Source of the DNA: Cacconaster sp033811195
GTDB lineage: Bacteria > Bacteroidota > Bacteroidia > Bacteroidales > UBA932
DNA: 38,430 nucleotides
Reading direction: 5' to 3'
Assembly: GCA_033811195.1 (NCBI GenBank)
Contig: JAPXOZ010000017.1
Span: forward strand, 1-38,430
The notes beneath the pieces were generated by a model that worked only from the letters and a program-made list of their open reading frames with translations, was not told where the DNA came from and searched no databases. This document shows, piece after piece, positions 16,400-24,011 of this stretch. Position 1 is the stretch's first letter. Each line of letters opens with the position of its first letter. Position numbers and translations under genes: made by a program.

Positions 16400-16918
16400 A
16401 TGAGACGAATTATTACATCACTGTCGCTTTTATTCATTTCCTTTGCCCTGTGGGGACAGGGGACTACTCTGCTTCTGGATAAAATTATGCAGATGGGTAG
16501 TGTCTCGCTCGAATATGAGATGACTGTCAACTCTTCTGACGGTCGCCTGCTTATGGAGCAGAGGGGTACTATCGACATTCAGCAGTTGAGCTATCGCCTT
16601 ACCAGCGATCTGCTCACCATCATTTCCGATGGCACCACTAGGTGGCTATACAGCCCAAAGAGTGAGGAATTGGTAATATGCAGTGCCGATTACTTCTCAG
16701 AAAACCCTCTGGAGAATCCCTTCTCCTTACTTGCATCCACCAGTGCCGAACAGAAGAAGGATGGCACTTTCAAGATAGTGCACAAGGAAGCGAACGGCTA
16801 TCTTTATACTGTGCTGGTGACTTCTATTTCCAGCCGTGAGACCCCCTGGGAGGACTCTTATTTCATTCTGGATATTGACTCGCTGCCAGAAGATGTGATA
16901 ATCACCGATCTCAGATAA
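16400..16918 (+). CDS. LolA-like outer-membrane lipoprotein carrier
   Basis: The 172-residue product has a signal peptide (MRRIITSLSLLFISFALWGQ) and a LolA-like fold pattern. This includes an early helix, strands such as VSLEYEMTV, QRGTIDIQQLSYRL, and DGTTRWLYSPKSEELVI, and ENPFSLL in the middle. LolA carries lipoproteins through the periplasm to the outer membrane. The Bacteroidota LolA-like proteins are divergent, so the cargo and exact role are inferred. The gene comes 25 bp after ftsK, a conserved kind of neighbourhood for LolA. Its 3' end overlaps the convergent Nudix gene by 8 bp. Confidence 0.8.
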   Translation: MRRIITSLSLLFISFALWGQGTTLLLDKIMQMGSVSLEYEMTVNSSDGRLLMEQRGTIDIQQLSYRLTSDLLTIISDGTTRWLYSPKSEELVICSADYFSENPLENPFSLLASTSAEQKKDGTFKIVHKEANGYLYTVLVTSISSRETPWEDSYFILDIDSLPEDVIITDLR

Positions 16919-17531
16919 TCCCTGCCTGACGGAAAACCTCTTTTATAGAAGTATAGCTGTCTGATAATTTGGCAGGTATCTCCTGTACTGGTACCCATTC
17001 TGCCACAGCAATATCCTCCTCCGTCTGGGGTACGGGGGAGGGGGATGAGATACCTTCAGATTTCATATCATACCACCAGGTATGTTTTAGCAGGCGCTCG
17101 CCTCCTCTGGAATATGTGTGATGTGTTACGCAGATAAGATTGCCTATGGTAAGTCGGTCGATGCCAGTCTCCTCGGCCACCTCACGCAGAGCACATTCCT
17201 GATGGCTTTCTCCAGGCTCCAATTTCCCTTTGGGAAGATCCCACTTGCCTCTGCGAAGTATCATCAGCGTCCGTCCTAAACGGTCGCGTACCACACCTCC
17301 GGCCGCCTCCAGAGTATGGAACCCCGAACAGAGTTCACTACAAACACGTTCTTTGTTAGAGGTGGGGATATAGAGTGAAGGAATACGCGGTGACTTCTCA
17401 AACATTAGGGGAATATATCCCAAGTGTTCTTTCTCACCAACACTGAGCACAAGAGCACCGGGATCTCCTTCAGCATCAGAGATCGAAGAGCATACTATGA
17501 TGTTGCGGCTTTCAAAGTGGATGCGATACAT
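16911..17531 (-). CDS. Nudix hydrolase
   Basis: The 206-residue product carries a Nudix box (GKLEPGESHQECALREVAEETGI, i.e. the GX5EX7REVXEEXGX pattern with all catalytic glutamates) starting near residue 110. The N-terminal 85 residues are a separate domain of unknown function. The family hydrolyses a nucleoside diphosphate linked to another moiety; the substrate cannot be told here. GRTLMILRRGKWDLPKG before the box is the usual strand-loop pair. The ATG at 17531 is used because a -7 box lies 28 bases upstream. It is divergent from pyrE. Confidence 0.88.
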   Translation of the reverse strand: MYRIHFESRNIIVCSSISDAEGDPGALVLSVGEKEHLGYIPLMFEKSPRIPSLYIPTSNKERVCSELCSGFHTLEAAGGVVRDRLGRTLMILRRGKWDLPKGKLEPGESHQECALREVAEETGIDRLTIGNLICVTHHTYSRGGERLLKHTWWYDMKSEGISSPSPVPQTEEDIAVAEWVPVQEIPAKLSDSYTSIKEVFRQAGII

Positions 17532-17551
17532 CGTTTTACCAATAATATTAT

Positions 17552-17559
17552 TACCTTTG
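17552..17559 (+). promoter_or_regulatory. pyrE: Putative -7 box of pyrE
   Basis: TACCTTTG fits TAnnTTTG, 22 bases before the pyrE ATG at 17582. It abuts the oppositely oriented box at 17560-17567; together they form a CTTTGCAAAG palindrome. Confidence 0.55.
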
Positions 17560-17567
17560 CAAAGATA
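17560..17567 (-). promoter_or_regulatory. Putative -7 box of the Nudix gene
   Basis: On the minus strand this reads TATCTTTG, matching TAnnTTTG, 28 bases before the Nudix ATG at 17531. It touches the pyrE box end to end, so both promoters cannot be bound at once. Confidence 0.55.
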
Positions 17568-17581
17568 ATCCAAAATAGATT

Positions 17582-18217
17582 ATGATTAAAAATATTGAAA
17601 AAATAGTTGCCCGCCATTTGCTTGAAATTAAGGCGGTACAGTTGAGACCAGAAGAGCCATTTACTTGGGCATCCGGTTGGAAGTCACCAATTTATTGTGA
17701 TAACCGCAAACTTTTATCCTATCCGGAAAGGCGCACTGAAATTTGCAAATATTTAGTGGAAGTCATAAAAGAGCATTTCAATGATGTAGATATTATCGCC
17801 GGTGTGGCTACCGGAGCCATTGCATACGGTGCCCTGGTTGCGCAAGCCTTGGGTTTGCCTTTTATCTATATAAGACCTAAAGCTAAGGATCATGGTACTC
17901 TGGCCCGTATAGAGGGTGAGTTTCCCAGAGGGGCCAATGTGGTTATCATTGAGGATCTTGTCTCCACCGGAATGAGTTCTCTTTCAGCTGCAGAATGTGT
18001 TGCCAGAGAGGGTGGTTTTGTCGAGGGCATGGTCGCCATATTCTCATACAATTTCCATAGAACGCGCGAGGCATTTGAGGATGCGAATGTCGTATTGCAC
18101 ACTCTCTCCAATTATGATGCACTCCTCGAGGAGGCGGTTGCATCAGGTTACATAAAGAAAGAAGATCTTGAGGTACTTGCAGAATGGAGATTTAAGCCGG
18201 ATACCTGGGGTAGATAG
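17582..18217 (+). CDS. pyrE: Orotate phosphoribosyltransferase
   Basis: The 211-residue product converts orotate and PRPP to orotidine 5'-monophosphate in de novo pyrimidine synthesis. The type I phosphoribosyltransferase PRPP motif VVIIEDLVSTGMSS is at residues 120-133. The N-terminal FTWASGWKSPIYCDNRKLLSYPE is the family's substrate-binding segment, and YIRPKAKDHG contains the catalytic Lys-rich loop. The length is normal. The ATG at 17582 is 1 bp after the putative leader and fits the family N-terminus. The next gene starts 1 bp after the TAG, so the pyrE-SRPBCC-methyltransferase set is likely one transcript. Confidence 0.97.
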   Translation: MIKNIEKIVARHLLEIKAVQLRPEEPFTWASGWKSPIYCDNRKLLSYPERRTEICKYLVEVIKEHFNDVDIIAGVATGAIAYGALVAQALGLPFIYIRPKAKDHGTLARIEGEFPRGANVVIIEDLVSTGMSSLSAAECVAREGGFVEGMVAIFSYNFHRTREAFEDANVVLHTLSNYDALLEEAVASGYIKKEDLEVLAEWRFKPDTWGR

Positions 18218-18218
18218 T

Positions 18219-18662
18219 ATGGTGGAAGAGATTTGTGGTAAAACTGTAGTCATCGACAGGCCTTCTTATTCGATTTACACCGCTTTTTCCGATCTTCGCA
18301 ATCTTGTTGCCGCAATTCCGGAAGATAAAAAGGATATGGTGACTGCCGATGCAGACACTATATCGGCAAAGGTACAGGGTTTTGAAATTGGGATGAGAGT
18401 TCACCGAAGGACTCCTTTTTCGAGAATAGATTTTGAGCAGAATGGTCAGGCTCCGTTTCCCTTCCTTTTTTCTCTGATAATGGATCCTATGGATGACAAT
18501 CGCACTTATTTTCATATTGAGCTTCGTGCAGAGCTCAACACTATGATGAAAATGCTTATCGGGAGCAAACTCCACGATCTTGTTGACAAACTTACAGACG
18601 GCATAGCTAAAGCTGCAAGCGGAGAGATGCCGGAGGAAGTCCCCTTCGATGTTTTCCGCTGA
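18219..18662 (+). CDS. SRPBCC (START-like) family protein
   Basis: The 147-residue product has the helix-grip pattern of SRPBCC/polyketide-cyclase-like proteins: an initial strand (KTVVIDRPSYSIYTAFSDLRNL), a middle beta region, and a long C-terminal helix (LIGSKLHDLVDKLTDGIAKA). Such proteins bind hydrophobic ligands in a central cavity; no enzyme role is inferable. The start at 18219 follows the pyrE stop by one base; the frame is open upstream inside pyrE, but that part does not match the fold. Its last 14 bases overlap the next gene, suggesting translational coupling. Confidence 0.8.
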   Translation: MVEEICGKTVVIDRPSYSIYTAFSDLRNLVAAIPEDKKDMVTADADTISAKVQGFEIGMRVHRRTPFSRIDFEQNGQAPFPFLFSLIMDPMDDNRTYFHIELRAELNTMMKMLIGSKLHDLVDKLTDGIAKAASGEMPEEVPFDVFR

Positions 18663-19998
18663 ATTTATCCATAGTCTTGAAGCAAATTTCGGCGAGGAGC
18701 GTAGCTGTCGTCTCATCTCCGCTCTTTGTAATGAGCCCTCACTCTCAGTCCGTGCGAATCCGGCAAAAATAACTACTGAAGAGCTTTCAGAGCATTTTTC
18801 TGATAAGTATGATGGTGTGGTACCATGGTGCCGTGAGGGATTGTACCTCAAAAGCAGACCTTCATTTACATTAGATCCGCTTTTTCACGCCGGGTATTAT
18901 TATGTGCAGGAGGCATCATCGATGTATACCGGTGTGATGCTTGAGCGAGCTATAACACAATTATCAGAAGCGAATTACTCTATGTACGGCCGGTCGAGAC
19001 TTCGTGTGCTGGATCTGTGTGCCGCACCCGGAGGCAAGAGTACGCATATTCTCTCGATTATGCCTCCCAATGATCTTCTGCTCTCCAACGAAGTTATTCG
19101 CAGTAGGGCTTCAATCCTGGCTGAGAATTTGGCAAAATGGGGATATCCCAATGTAGTGGTTTCCAATAATGATCCTGCGGAGTTTTCTGCTCTCGATGAA
19201 TTTTTTGATATTGTCGTGGTGGATGCTCCTTGTTCGGGAGAGGGGATGTTCCGTAAGGATCCCGATGCGGTACATGAGTGGTCTGTAGACAATGTCTGTC
19301 TCTGTGCCTCTAGGCAGAAAAGAATAGTTTCGGATATCTGGCCTGCTCTTCGTTGTGGCGGATTTATGATCTATTCCACTTGTACATTCAATACTCTCGA
19401 GAATGATGAAAATGTGGCCCGGATGGTATCTGAACTCGGAGCAGAACTCATTGAGCAGCGTCAGTTTCTCCCAGGTGAAGAAAGAGGGGAGGGATTTTTC
19501 ATTGCGCTGTTGCGCAAAAAAGGGGACTATTCTTCCTCTGTTAATTCCGTTAAGGTTTCGAGCAATAAAAAATATCCGATTCCGGCATGTGCTTCCTATA
19601 TTTCACAAAATGATGGACAATTTACATTCTCTCAAAAGGGAGAGTTGTGGAGGGCGTTTCCGACGGCTCTTGCTGCAGATATAAGTGTTTTAGAATCCTC
19701 TCTCAGAGTGATTCGTTCGGGAGTGGCTATTGCGGTGCAGAAAGGAAGTGATTTGGTTCCGGAGGCCGATCTGGCTCTCTCTACAATCTTGGATAAAAAA
19801 GCATTTCCAATCGTGGAGCTCTCTCTCGAGGCTGCCCTGAAATTTCTCTCCAGAGACAATATCTTATTTGGTACTGAAGTTCCCCAGGGCTATCTTTTGG
19901 TCTGTTTTGAAGGTGCCCCTCTGGGTTTTGTCAAAAATCTGGGTCGCCGCTCCAACAATCTTTATCCTCTTTCCCGCAGGATAAGGATGAAATCCTGA
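18649..19998 (+). CDS. RsmF/NOL1-type rRNA (cytosine-C5) methyltransferase
   Basis: The 449-residue product is a SAM-dependent RNA m5C methyltransferase of the NOL1/NOP2/Sun group. A short N-terminal domain is followed by the Rossmann fold, with the SAM motif LDLCAAPGGKSTH (about residues 120-132). The motif IV cysteine C195 sits in DAPCSGEGMFRKDP and the catalytic motif VI cysteine C245 in YSTCTFN. The C-terminal part (about 290-449) resembles the RsmF extra domain plus PUA-like region. RsmF modifies 16S rRNA, so a ribosomal target is likely, but the site is not inferable. It overlaps the SRPBCC gene by 14 bp and ends 10 bp from the convergent metallophosphoesterase gene. Confidence 0.9.
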   Translation: MFSAEFIHSLEANFGEERSCRLISALCNEPSLSVRANPAKITTEELSEHFSDKYDGVVPWCREGLYLKSRPSFTLDPLFHAGYYYVQEASSMYTGVMLERAITQLSEANYSMYGRSRLRVLDLCAAPGGKSTHILSIMPPNDLLLSNEVIRSRASILAENLAKWGYPNVVVSNNDPAEFSALDEFFDIVVVDAPCSGEGMFRKDPDAVHEWSVDNVCLCASRQKRIVSDIWPALRCGGFMIYSTCTFNTLENDENVARMVSELGAELIEQRQFLPGEERGEGFFIALLRKKGDYSSSVNSVKVSSNKKYPIPACASYISQNDGQFTFSQKGELWRAFPTALAADISVLESSLRVIRSGVAIAVQKGSDLVPEADLALSTILDKKAFPIVELSLEAALKFLSRDNILFGTEVPQGYLLVCFEGAPLGFVKNLGRRSNNLYPLSRRIRMKS

Positions 19999-20008
19999 TA
20001 GGAGTTGT

Positions 20009-21292
20009 TTATTTTGATTTTACTTCTGCTCTGTCTAGGATATTACCGTAGCGGTCAAGTAGAGTGAGTATCATTTTCTTTTTGTTGACATCAATATGGA
20101 TGGCTCCGACGGTTTTTTCGCCCTCGCTCCAGCGAAAACGGATTTTGTCCAAATTTTCCGTCATTGGATTGGGAGTTGGAACGCCGCGCTCATTGTCCGA
20201 GGATGGAGCCTGTATGTAAACCGTACCCTTTCTGCCGTCGCTCTCTTTACCTTGATAAAGGGCATTCGTGCGCACATATACATGGTTATTGCCTGCCAGA
20301 GCGAGGTCTATGCCAAGTTCGTCAAATAGGTCGCTCCATCTGGCATATTGCGATGTTTTACCGCTGTCACCAAAGAACCATTGATAATGTTCGCAAACCA
20401 CACGGTACCTGGCAGGATTGTTTTTGACCACTTCTCTTACCCATTCTTGAGCAGCGTTGAGACTCTCTTCATCTCTCATGCTCTCGTTGTTTAGCATTAT
20501 AAATTGCGCATCTCCCCAGTAAAACCAGTAGCATACTCCCTCTTCTCCTTCATAGCCGTTACGGGGATAGAAATTGGCCTCTTTGAAATATTCGTTGGTG
20601 TTCTTGATATAACCGCGTGACATATTGTCATGGTTGCCGTTGACTCCTGCCCACATATAGTTTTTGAAATATTTCTCTTCATACATCTCTTGCCAGAAGG
20701 AGTAACTCCCTCCCCAGGCGGTTATATCTCCCAGATGGAGTACCCAGTCAAATCCGGGGTCATATTCATGCACTTTGTCCATCATTGCCATTGCATTGTC
20801 AAGACGGTCGCGCAGCGGCGGATAGACGTGAAAGTCAGAAATGATGCAGGCACTCCAGCGGTTCCGACCGGAGGTTCTGAATTTATAAACGTCGCTGGTG
20901 CAGCGGTCGCTGAAAATGCGATATTGGTATTCGCGACGGGGCTTTAGGTCTTTGAGGGCTGCTTCATACTTAAGGAAAACCGCATCTTCATAAAAGTCGG
21001 TACCGTCAGCTTTTTTGGAATAGACCTTGTCAAACACCGTACACAAGTGACTTGTACCTTCCATTGTACGGGATTCTTTCCACTCCGTGTCACGTACCAG
21101 AGTATACTCTATGGAACACTCCGTGATAGTAGTATCCGCTCCCCAGCTGATGTTCATAGCCCCGGAAGTATTTTCAGCGGGACAGGTAACAATAGAAAAG
21201 ATGCCTTGTGTCTGTGCAGCAAGAGTTATGGATATGGTAATTGCGAGTATTGATGAAAATGCAATTCGCTCGATGTTTATTTTGAAATTCAT
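20009..21292 (-). CDS. Secreted calcineurin-like metallophosphoesterase
   Basis: The 427-residue product has an N-terminal signal peptide, then a fibronectin-III/purple-acid-phosphatase-like domain (about 25-140), then a calcineurin-type metallophosphoesterase domain. Metal-site motifs are SDFH, HLGD, GNHDN and CEHYQW. At the usual GHxH motif the sequence is GNNHVY (residues 334-339), so the first histidine is Asn335 and only H337 remains. The substrate is unknown; related exported enzymes cleave phosphomonoesters or diesters. The ATG at 21292 gives a clean signal sequence (MNFKIN then a hydrophobic run); an ATG nine codons upstream would not. A -7 box on the minus strand at 21317-21324 supports it. 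The gene stands alone between convergent neighbours. Confidence 0.85.
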   Translation of the reverse strand: MNFKINIERIAFSSILAITISITLAAQTQGIFSIVTCPAENTSGAMNISWGADTTITECSIEYTLVRDTEWKESRTMEGTSHLCTVFDKVYSKKADGTDFYEDAVFLKYEAALKDLKPRREYQYRIFSDRCTSDVYKFRTSGRNRWSACIISDFHVYPPLRDRLDNAMAMMDKVHEYDPGFDWVLHLGDITAWGGSYSFWQEMYEEKYFKNYMWAGVNGNHDNMSRGYIKNTNEYFKEANFYPRNGYEGEEGVCYWFYWGDAQFIMLNNESMRDEESLNAAQEWVREVVKNNPARYRVVCEHYQWFFGDSGKTSQYARWSDLFDELGIDLALAGNNHVYVRTNALYQGKESDGRKGTVYIQAPSSDNERGVPTPNPMTENLDKIRFRWSEGEKTVGAIHIDVNKKKMILTLLDRYGNILDRAEVKSK

Positions 21293-21316
21293 GATGATCA
21301 ATTTGTCTCCGAGTTT

Positions 21317-21324
21317 CAAAATTA
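21317..21324 (-). promoter_or_regulatory. Putative -7 box of the metallophosphoesterase gene
   Basis: The minus strand reads TAATTTTG, matching TAnnTTTG, 24 bases before the ATG at 21292. No TTG was seen at the expected -33 position. Confidence 0.45.
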
Positions 21325-21365
21325 AGAAAATATGTCAGAATAGTGAGAGGGTCGGTATATAATTC

Positions 21366-21403
21366 ATGCGGCTCATCTCCGTCAGATTGGAAACAAGCCG
21401 CAT
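21366..21403. other. Inverted repeat upstream of the metallophosphoesterase gene
   Basis: ATGCGGCT (21366-21373) and AGCCGCAT (21396-21403) form an 8-bp stem with a 22-base loop. No T run follows on either strand, so it is not a standard terminator. It lies between the uvrD stop and the phosphoesterase promoter. Confidence 0.5.
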
Positions 21404-21506
21404 TACTTAACCTAAACTTAAACTATGAAAAACTTCGAAATACTAATATGCAATGTGTGTGCCAAACGTGAAAAAACTTGCTGAATGTTTGACGAATTTT
21501 AGCAAA

Positions 21507-23879
21507 TCAATCTGAGACTATACGAAGTTTTGCGTATTTAAGCAAAAGAGTCTTTTCTCCGGTGTCGTCGAACTTTACAATTGCTTTTGCATTAGCATCA
21601 TTGCCATCAAAGGAAATGATGGTACCGAAACCGAAAGTGGCGTGTTCAACTCGCTGCCCTACCTTTAAGTCATAGATAGCTGAGGGCTGAAATCCGGCGG
21701 TGGGTGTATGTTTACTATCGCGGGCGAAAGTCTTGGATAATTCATATCTGCGCAAGATAGGCGAGGTGCTCTGTTCGCTTTCGCGTCTACTACCCTCTCT
21801 ACCGTAAGCAGTTGTAAAATCTTTTCTGGTGTAGGGCATTAAGGGTTGATCGTCGACCGGCTTCTCGAGGCAACTTCTGTCAATTTCCCTGATGAAGCGG
21901 CTGACAGGATTGCTCTCCCATTTGCCCCAGCGCATCCTGCCCATTGCAAAACTAATTGTTACATGCTTTTTAGCTCTTGTTAGAGCTACATAGAAGAGCC
22001 GACGCTCCTCTTCAATGTCAACGTCACCACCAATCAGGCCCGCAGTAGGGAAGAGGTTCTCCTCCATACCGGCTATGTACACATAAGGAAACTCCAGTCC
22101 CTTGGATGAGTGCACCGTCATTAAAGTAATCTTGTTGACAACCTCCGACTCCTCCATCTCCTCATCCTCACGATCGATCTCCGACATCAACGAGATATTT
22201 TCGATATAGTCGTTTAGGGTGATGATTATCTCCCCTTTCGGTAAATCGCTCTCTATTGCTCTTGTTTCCTTTTCTTGTTCGATAAAGCTCTGGATACTGT
22301 TGAAAAGCTCCTCTATATTCTCAAATCGGGAGATTCCCTCAGGGGAGTCATCATTTTTGAGTGAAGCCAGGTAGCCGGAATCATTACCGATACGCAGTGC
22401 TATGGTGAAAGCGTCGGTGGTACTCCAATCTTGGTGGATGGGCTCTATCAGAGCGGCGAAGTTTAGGAATTTATTTACCGCTGTCGGTTTGAGTCCCACT
22501 TCGAGAAGCTTTTCCGGAGGGAGAAATATGGCTTCGTAAAGTGAAGAGCCGGCTTCTAAGGCAGCAGCCGCTAAGCGGGCGAGAGAGGTATTTCCAATTC
22601 CACGCGCGGGAACGTTGATTATCCTGCGAAAGGCCTCGTCGTCACGCCTGTTTATTGTAAGACGAAAGTATGCCATCATATCCTTAACTTCTGCACGATC
22701 GTAGAAAGATTGGCCGGAATAGATACGGTGGGGGAGATTTCTCTTGCGCAGAGCTTCCTCTAGTGCTCTGGATTGGGCATTTGTGCGATAAAGTATGGCA
22801 AAATCGCTGTACTGAGCCTTGTCGGCAAATATGCGCCCAATGATAGAAGATGCTGTGAGATTGGCCTCATCCTGCTCAGTAAAAGCCTTGATTACACCGA
22901 TCTTTTCCCCTTCCGACCCATCCGAGAAGCACTCTTTATTGAGGCGGTTGCTGTTGTTTCTGATCACACTGTTAGCCGCTCTGACTATGGTATGTGTGGA
23001 ACGATAGTTTTGTTCTAGTTTGTATTCCGCTGCATCAGGATAGTCCTTTTTGAACTTAAGTATGTTCTCAATTCTCGCTCCGCGGAATCCGTAGATACTC
23101 TGGGAGTCATCTCCCACTACGCAGATGTTTCTATGAGGTTCTGCGAGTTTTTTGAGTATGATGTATTGGGCATGGTTGGTGTCCTGATATTCGTCCACCA
23201 GTATGTAGTCGAATTTCGCGGAGATTGTATCTTTAGCTTCTGGGAAATTTTTCAGCAGGATGTTGGTATTAAGGAGAATGTCGTCAAAATCCATTGCTCC
23301 TGCAGTTTTGCATTTTTTGACATATAAAGCGTAGATGTCGGCGATACGGCCTCTTCTGGAGGCGGCATCTGATTCCATCAGAGCTGCATCTGCATAATAA
23401 CCACTTACCGTAATGAGGTTGTTTTTGGCAAGCGAAATCCTGGCTTGTATCTGAGACGGCTTGTAGATTTTGTCATCCAGTTGAAGTTCCTTGATGCACT
23501 GTTTGATGGCGTTTCTGGAGTCACTCTGGTCGTATATGGTAAATTCGCGCGGATAACTGAGTTCCTGCGAATAATCCCTGAGGAATCTTATGAATATGGC
23601 ATGGAAAGTTCCCATCCAGAGCCTTCCGGCACTTCTTTCGCCCACAATGGATGCGATTCTTTCCTTCATTTCGCCGGCGGCCTTTTTGGTGAATGTCAAT
23701 GCGAGCACCCGAGAAGGATTGTGTCCCTGAGCAAGGATATTGGCTATTCTGCAGGTAAGCACTCTGGTTTTACCGGATCCTGCACCTGCAACAATAAGCG
23801 AAGGACCATCGATATTTCTGACGGCCTCTTTTTGTGCCGGATTCAACTCTTTAAAAATCTGTTCTGTCTGCCCTTTCAT
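21507..23879 (-). CDS. uvrD: UvrD/PcrA-type ATP-dependent DNA helicase
   Basis: The 790-residue product is a superfamily 1A 3'-5' helicase used in nucleotide-excision and mismatch repair or replication restart. Visible motifs are the Q motif (LNPAQKEAV, Q16), Walker A AGAGSGKT at residues 31-38, motif II DEYQDTN at about residue 229, motif III GDDSQSIYGFRGA, motif IV QNYRST, motif V LMTVHSSKGLEF and motif VI VALTRAKKH. The C-terminal part ends with a Tudor-like segment (VGQRVEHATFGFGTIISF) typical of PcrA/UvrD, which contacts RNA polymerase in studied cases. The ATG at 23879 matches family N-termini. A TTG-N19-TATTTTTG promoter lies upstream. Confidence 0.92.
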   Translation of the reverse strand: MKGQTEQIFKELNPAQKEAVRNIDGPSLIVAGAGSGKTRVLTCRIANILAQGHNPSRVLALTFTKKAAGEMKERIASIVGERSAGRLWMGTFHAIFIRFLRDYSQELSYPREFTIYDQSDSRNAIKQCIKELQLDDKIYKPSQIQARISLAKNNLITVSGYYADAALMESDAASRRGRIADIYALYVKKCKTAGAMDFDDILLNTNILLKNFPEAKDTISAKFDYILVDEYQDTNHAQYIILKKLAEPHRNICVVGDDSQSIYGFRGARIENILKFKKDYPDAAEYKLEQNYRSTHTIVRAANSVIRNNSNRLNKECFSDGSEGEKIGVIKAFTEQDEANLTASSIIGRIFADKAQYSDFAILYRTNAQSRALEEALRKRNLPHRIYSGQSFYDRAEVKDMMAYFRLTINRRDDEAFRRIINVPARGIGNTSLARLAAAALEAGSSLYEAIFLPPEKLLEVGLKPTAVNKFLNFAALIEPIHQDWSTTDAFTIALRIGNDSGYLASLKNDDSPEGISRFENIEELFNSIQSFIEQEKETRAIESDLPKGEIIITLNDYIENISLMSEIDREDEEMEESEVVNKITLMTVHSSKGLEFPYVYIAGMEENLFPTAGLIGGDVDIEEERRLFYVALTRAKKHVTISFAMGRMRWGKWESNPVSRFIREIDRSCLEKPVDDQPLMPYTRKDFTTAYGREGSRRESEQSTSPILRRYELSKTFARDSKHTPTAGFQPSAIYDLKVGQRVEHATFGFGTIISFDGNDANAKAIVKFDDTGEKTLLLKYAKLRIVSD

Positions 23880-23897
23880 AATTAATCGATGATTGTG

Positions 23898-23927
23898 CAA
23901 AAATAAGCCTGAGAATTTGTATTTCAA
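23898..23927 (-). promoter_or_regulatory. uvrD promoter (TTG-N19-TATTTTTG)
   Basis: On the minus strand TTG (23925-23927) is followed after 19 bases by TATTTTTG (23898-23905), matching the Bacteroidota -33/-7 pattern. The -7 box ends 18 bases before the ATG at 23879. Confidence 0.65.
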
Positions 23928-23952
23928 AGGATATAATATTGATTTTTATACA

Positions 23953-23960
23953 TATCTTTG
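23953..23960 (+). promoter_or_regulatory. Putative -7 box of the nqr operon
   Basis: TATCTTTG matches TAnnTTTG. It predicts a leader of about 45 bases before the nqrA ATG at 24012. No TTG at the standard distance was found. Confidence 0.5.
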
Positions 23961-24011
23961 CAGCCATACACGTAATTACTTAAGTGTTAAATCAATAATC
24001 TAAACTAAATA

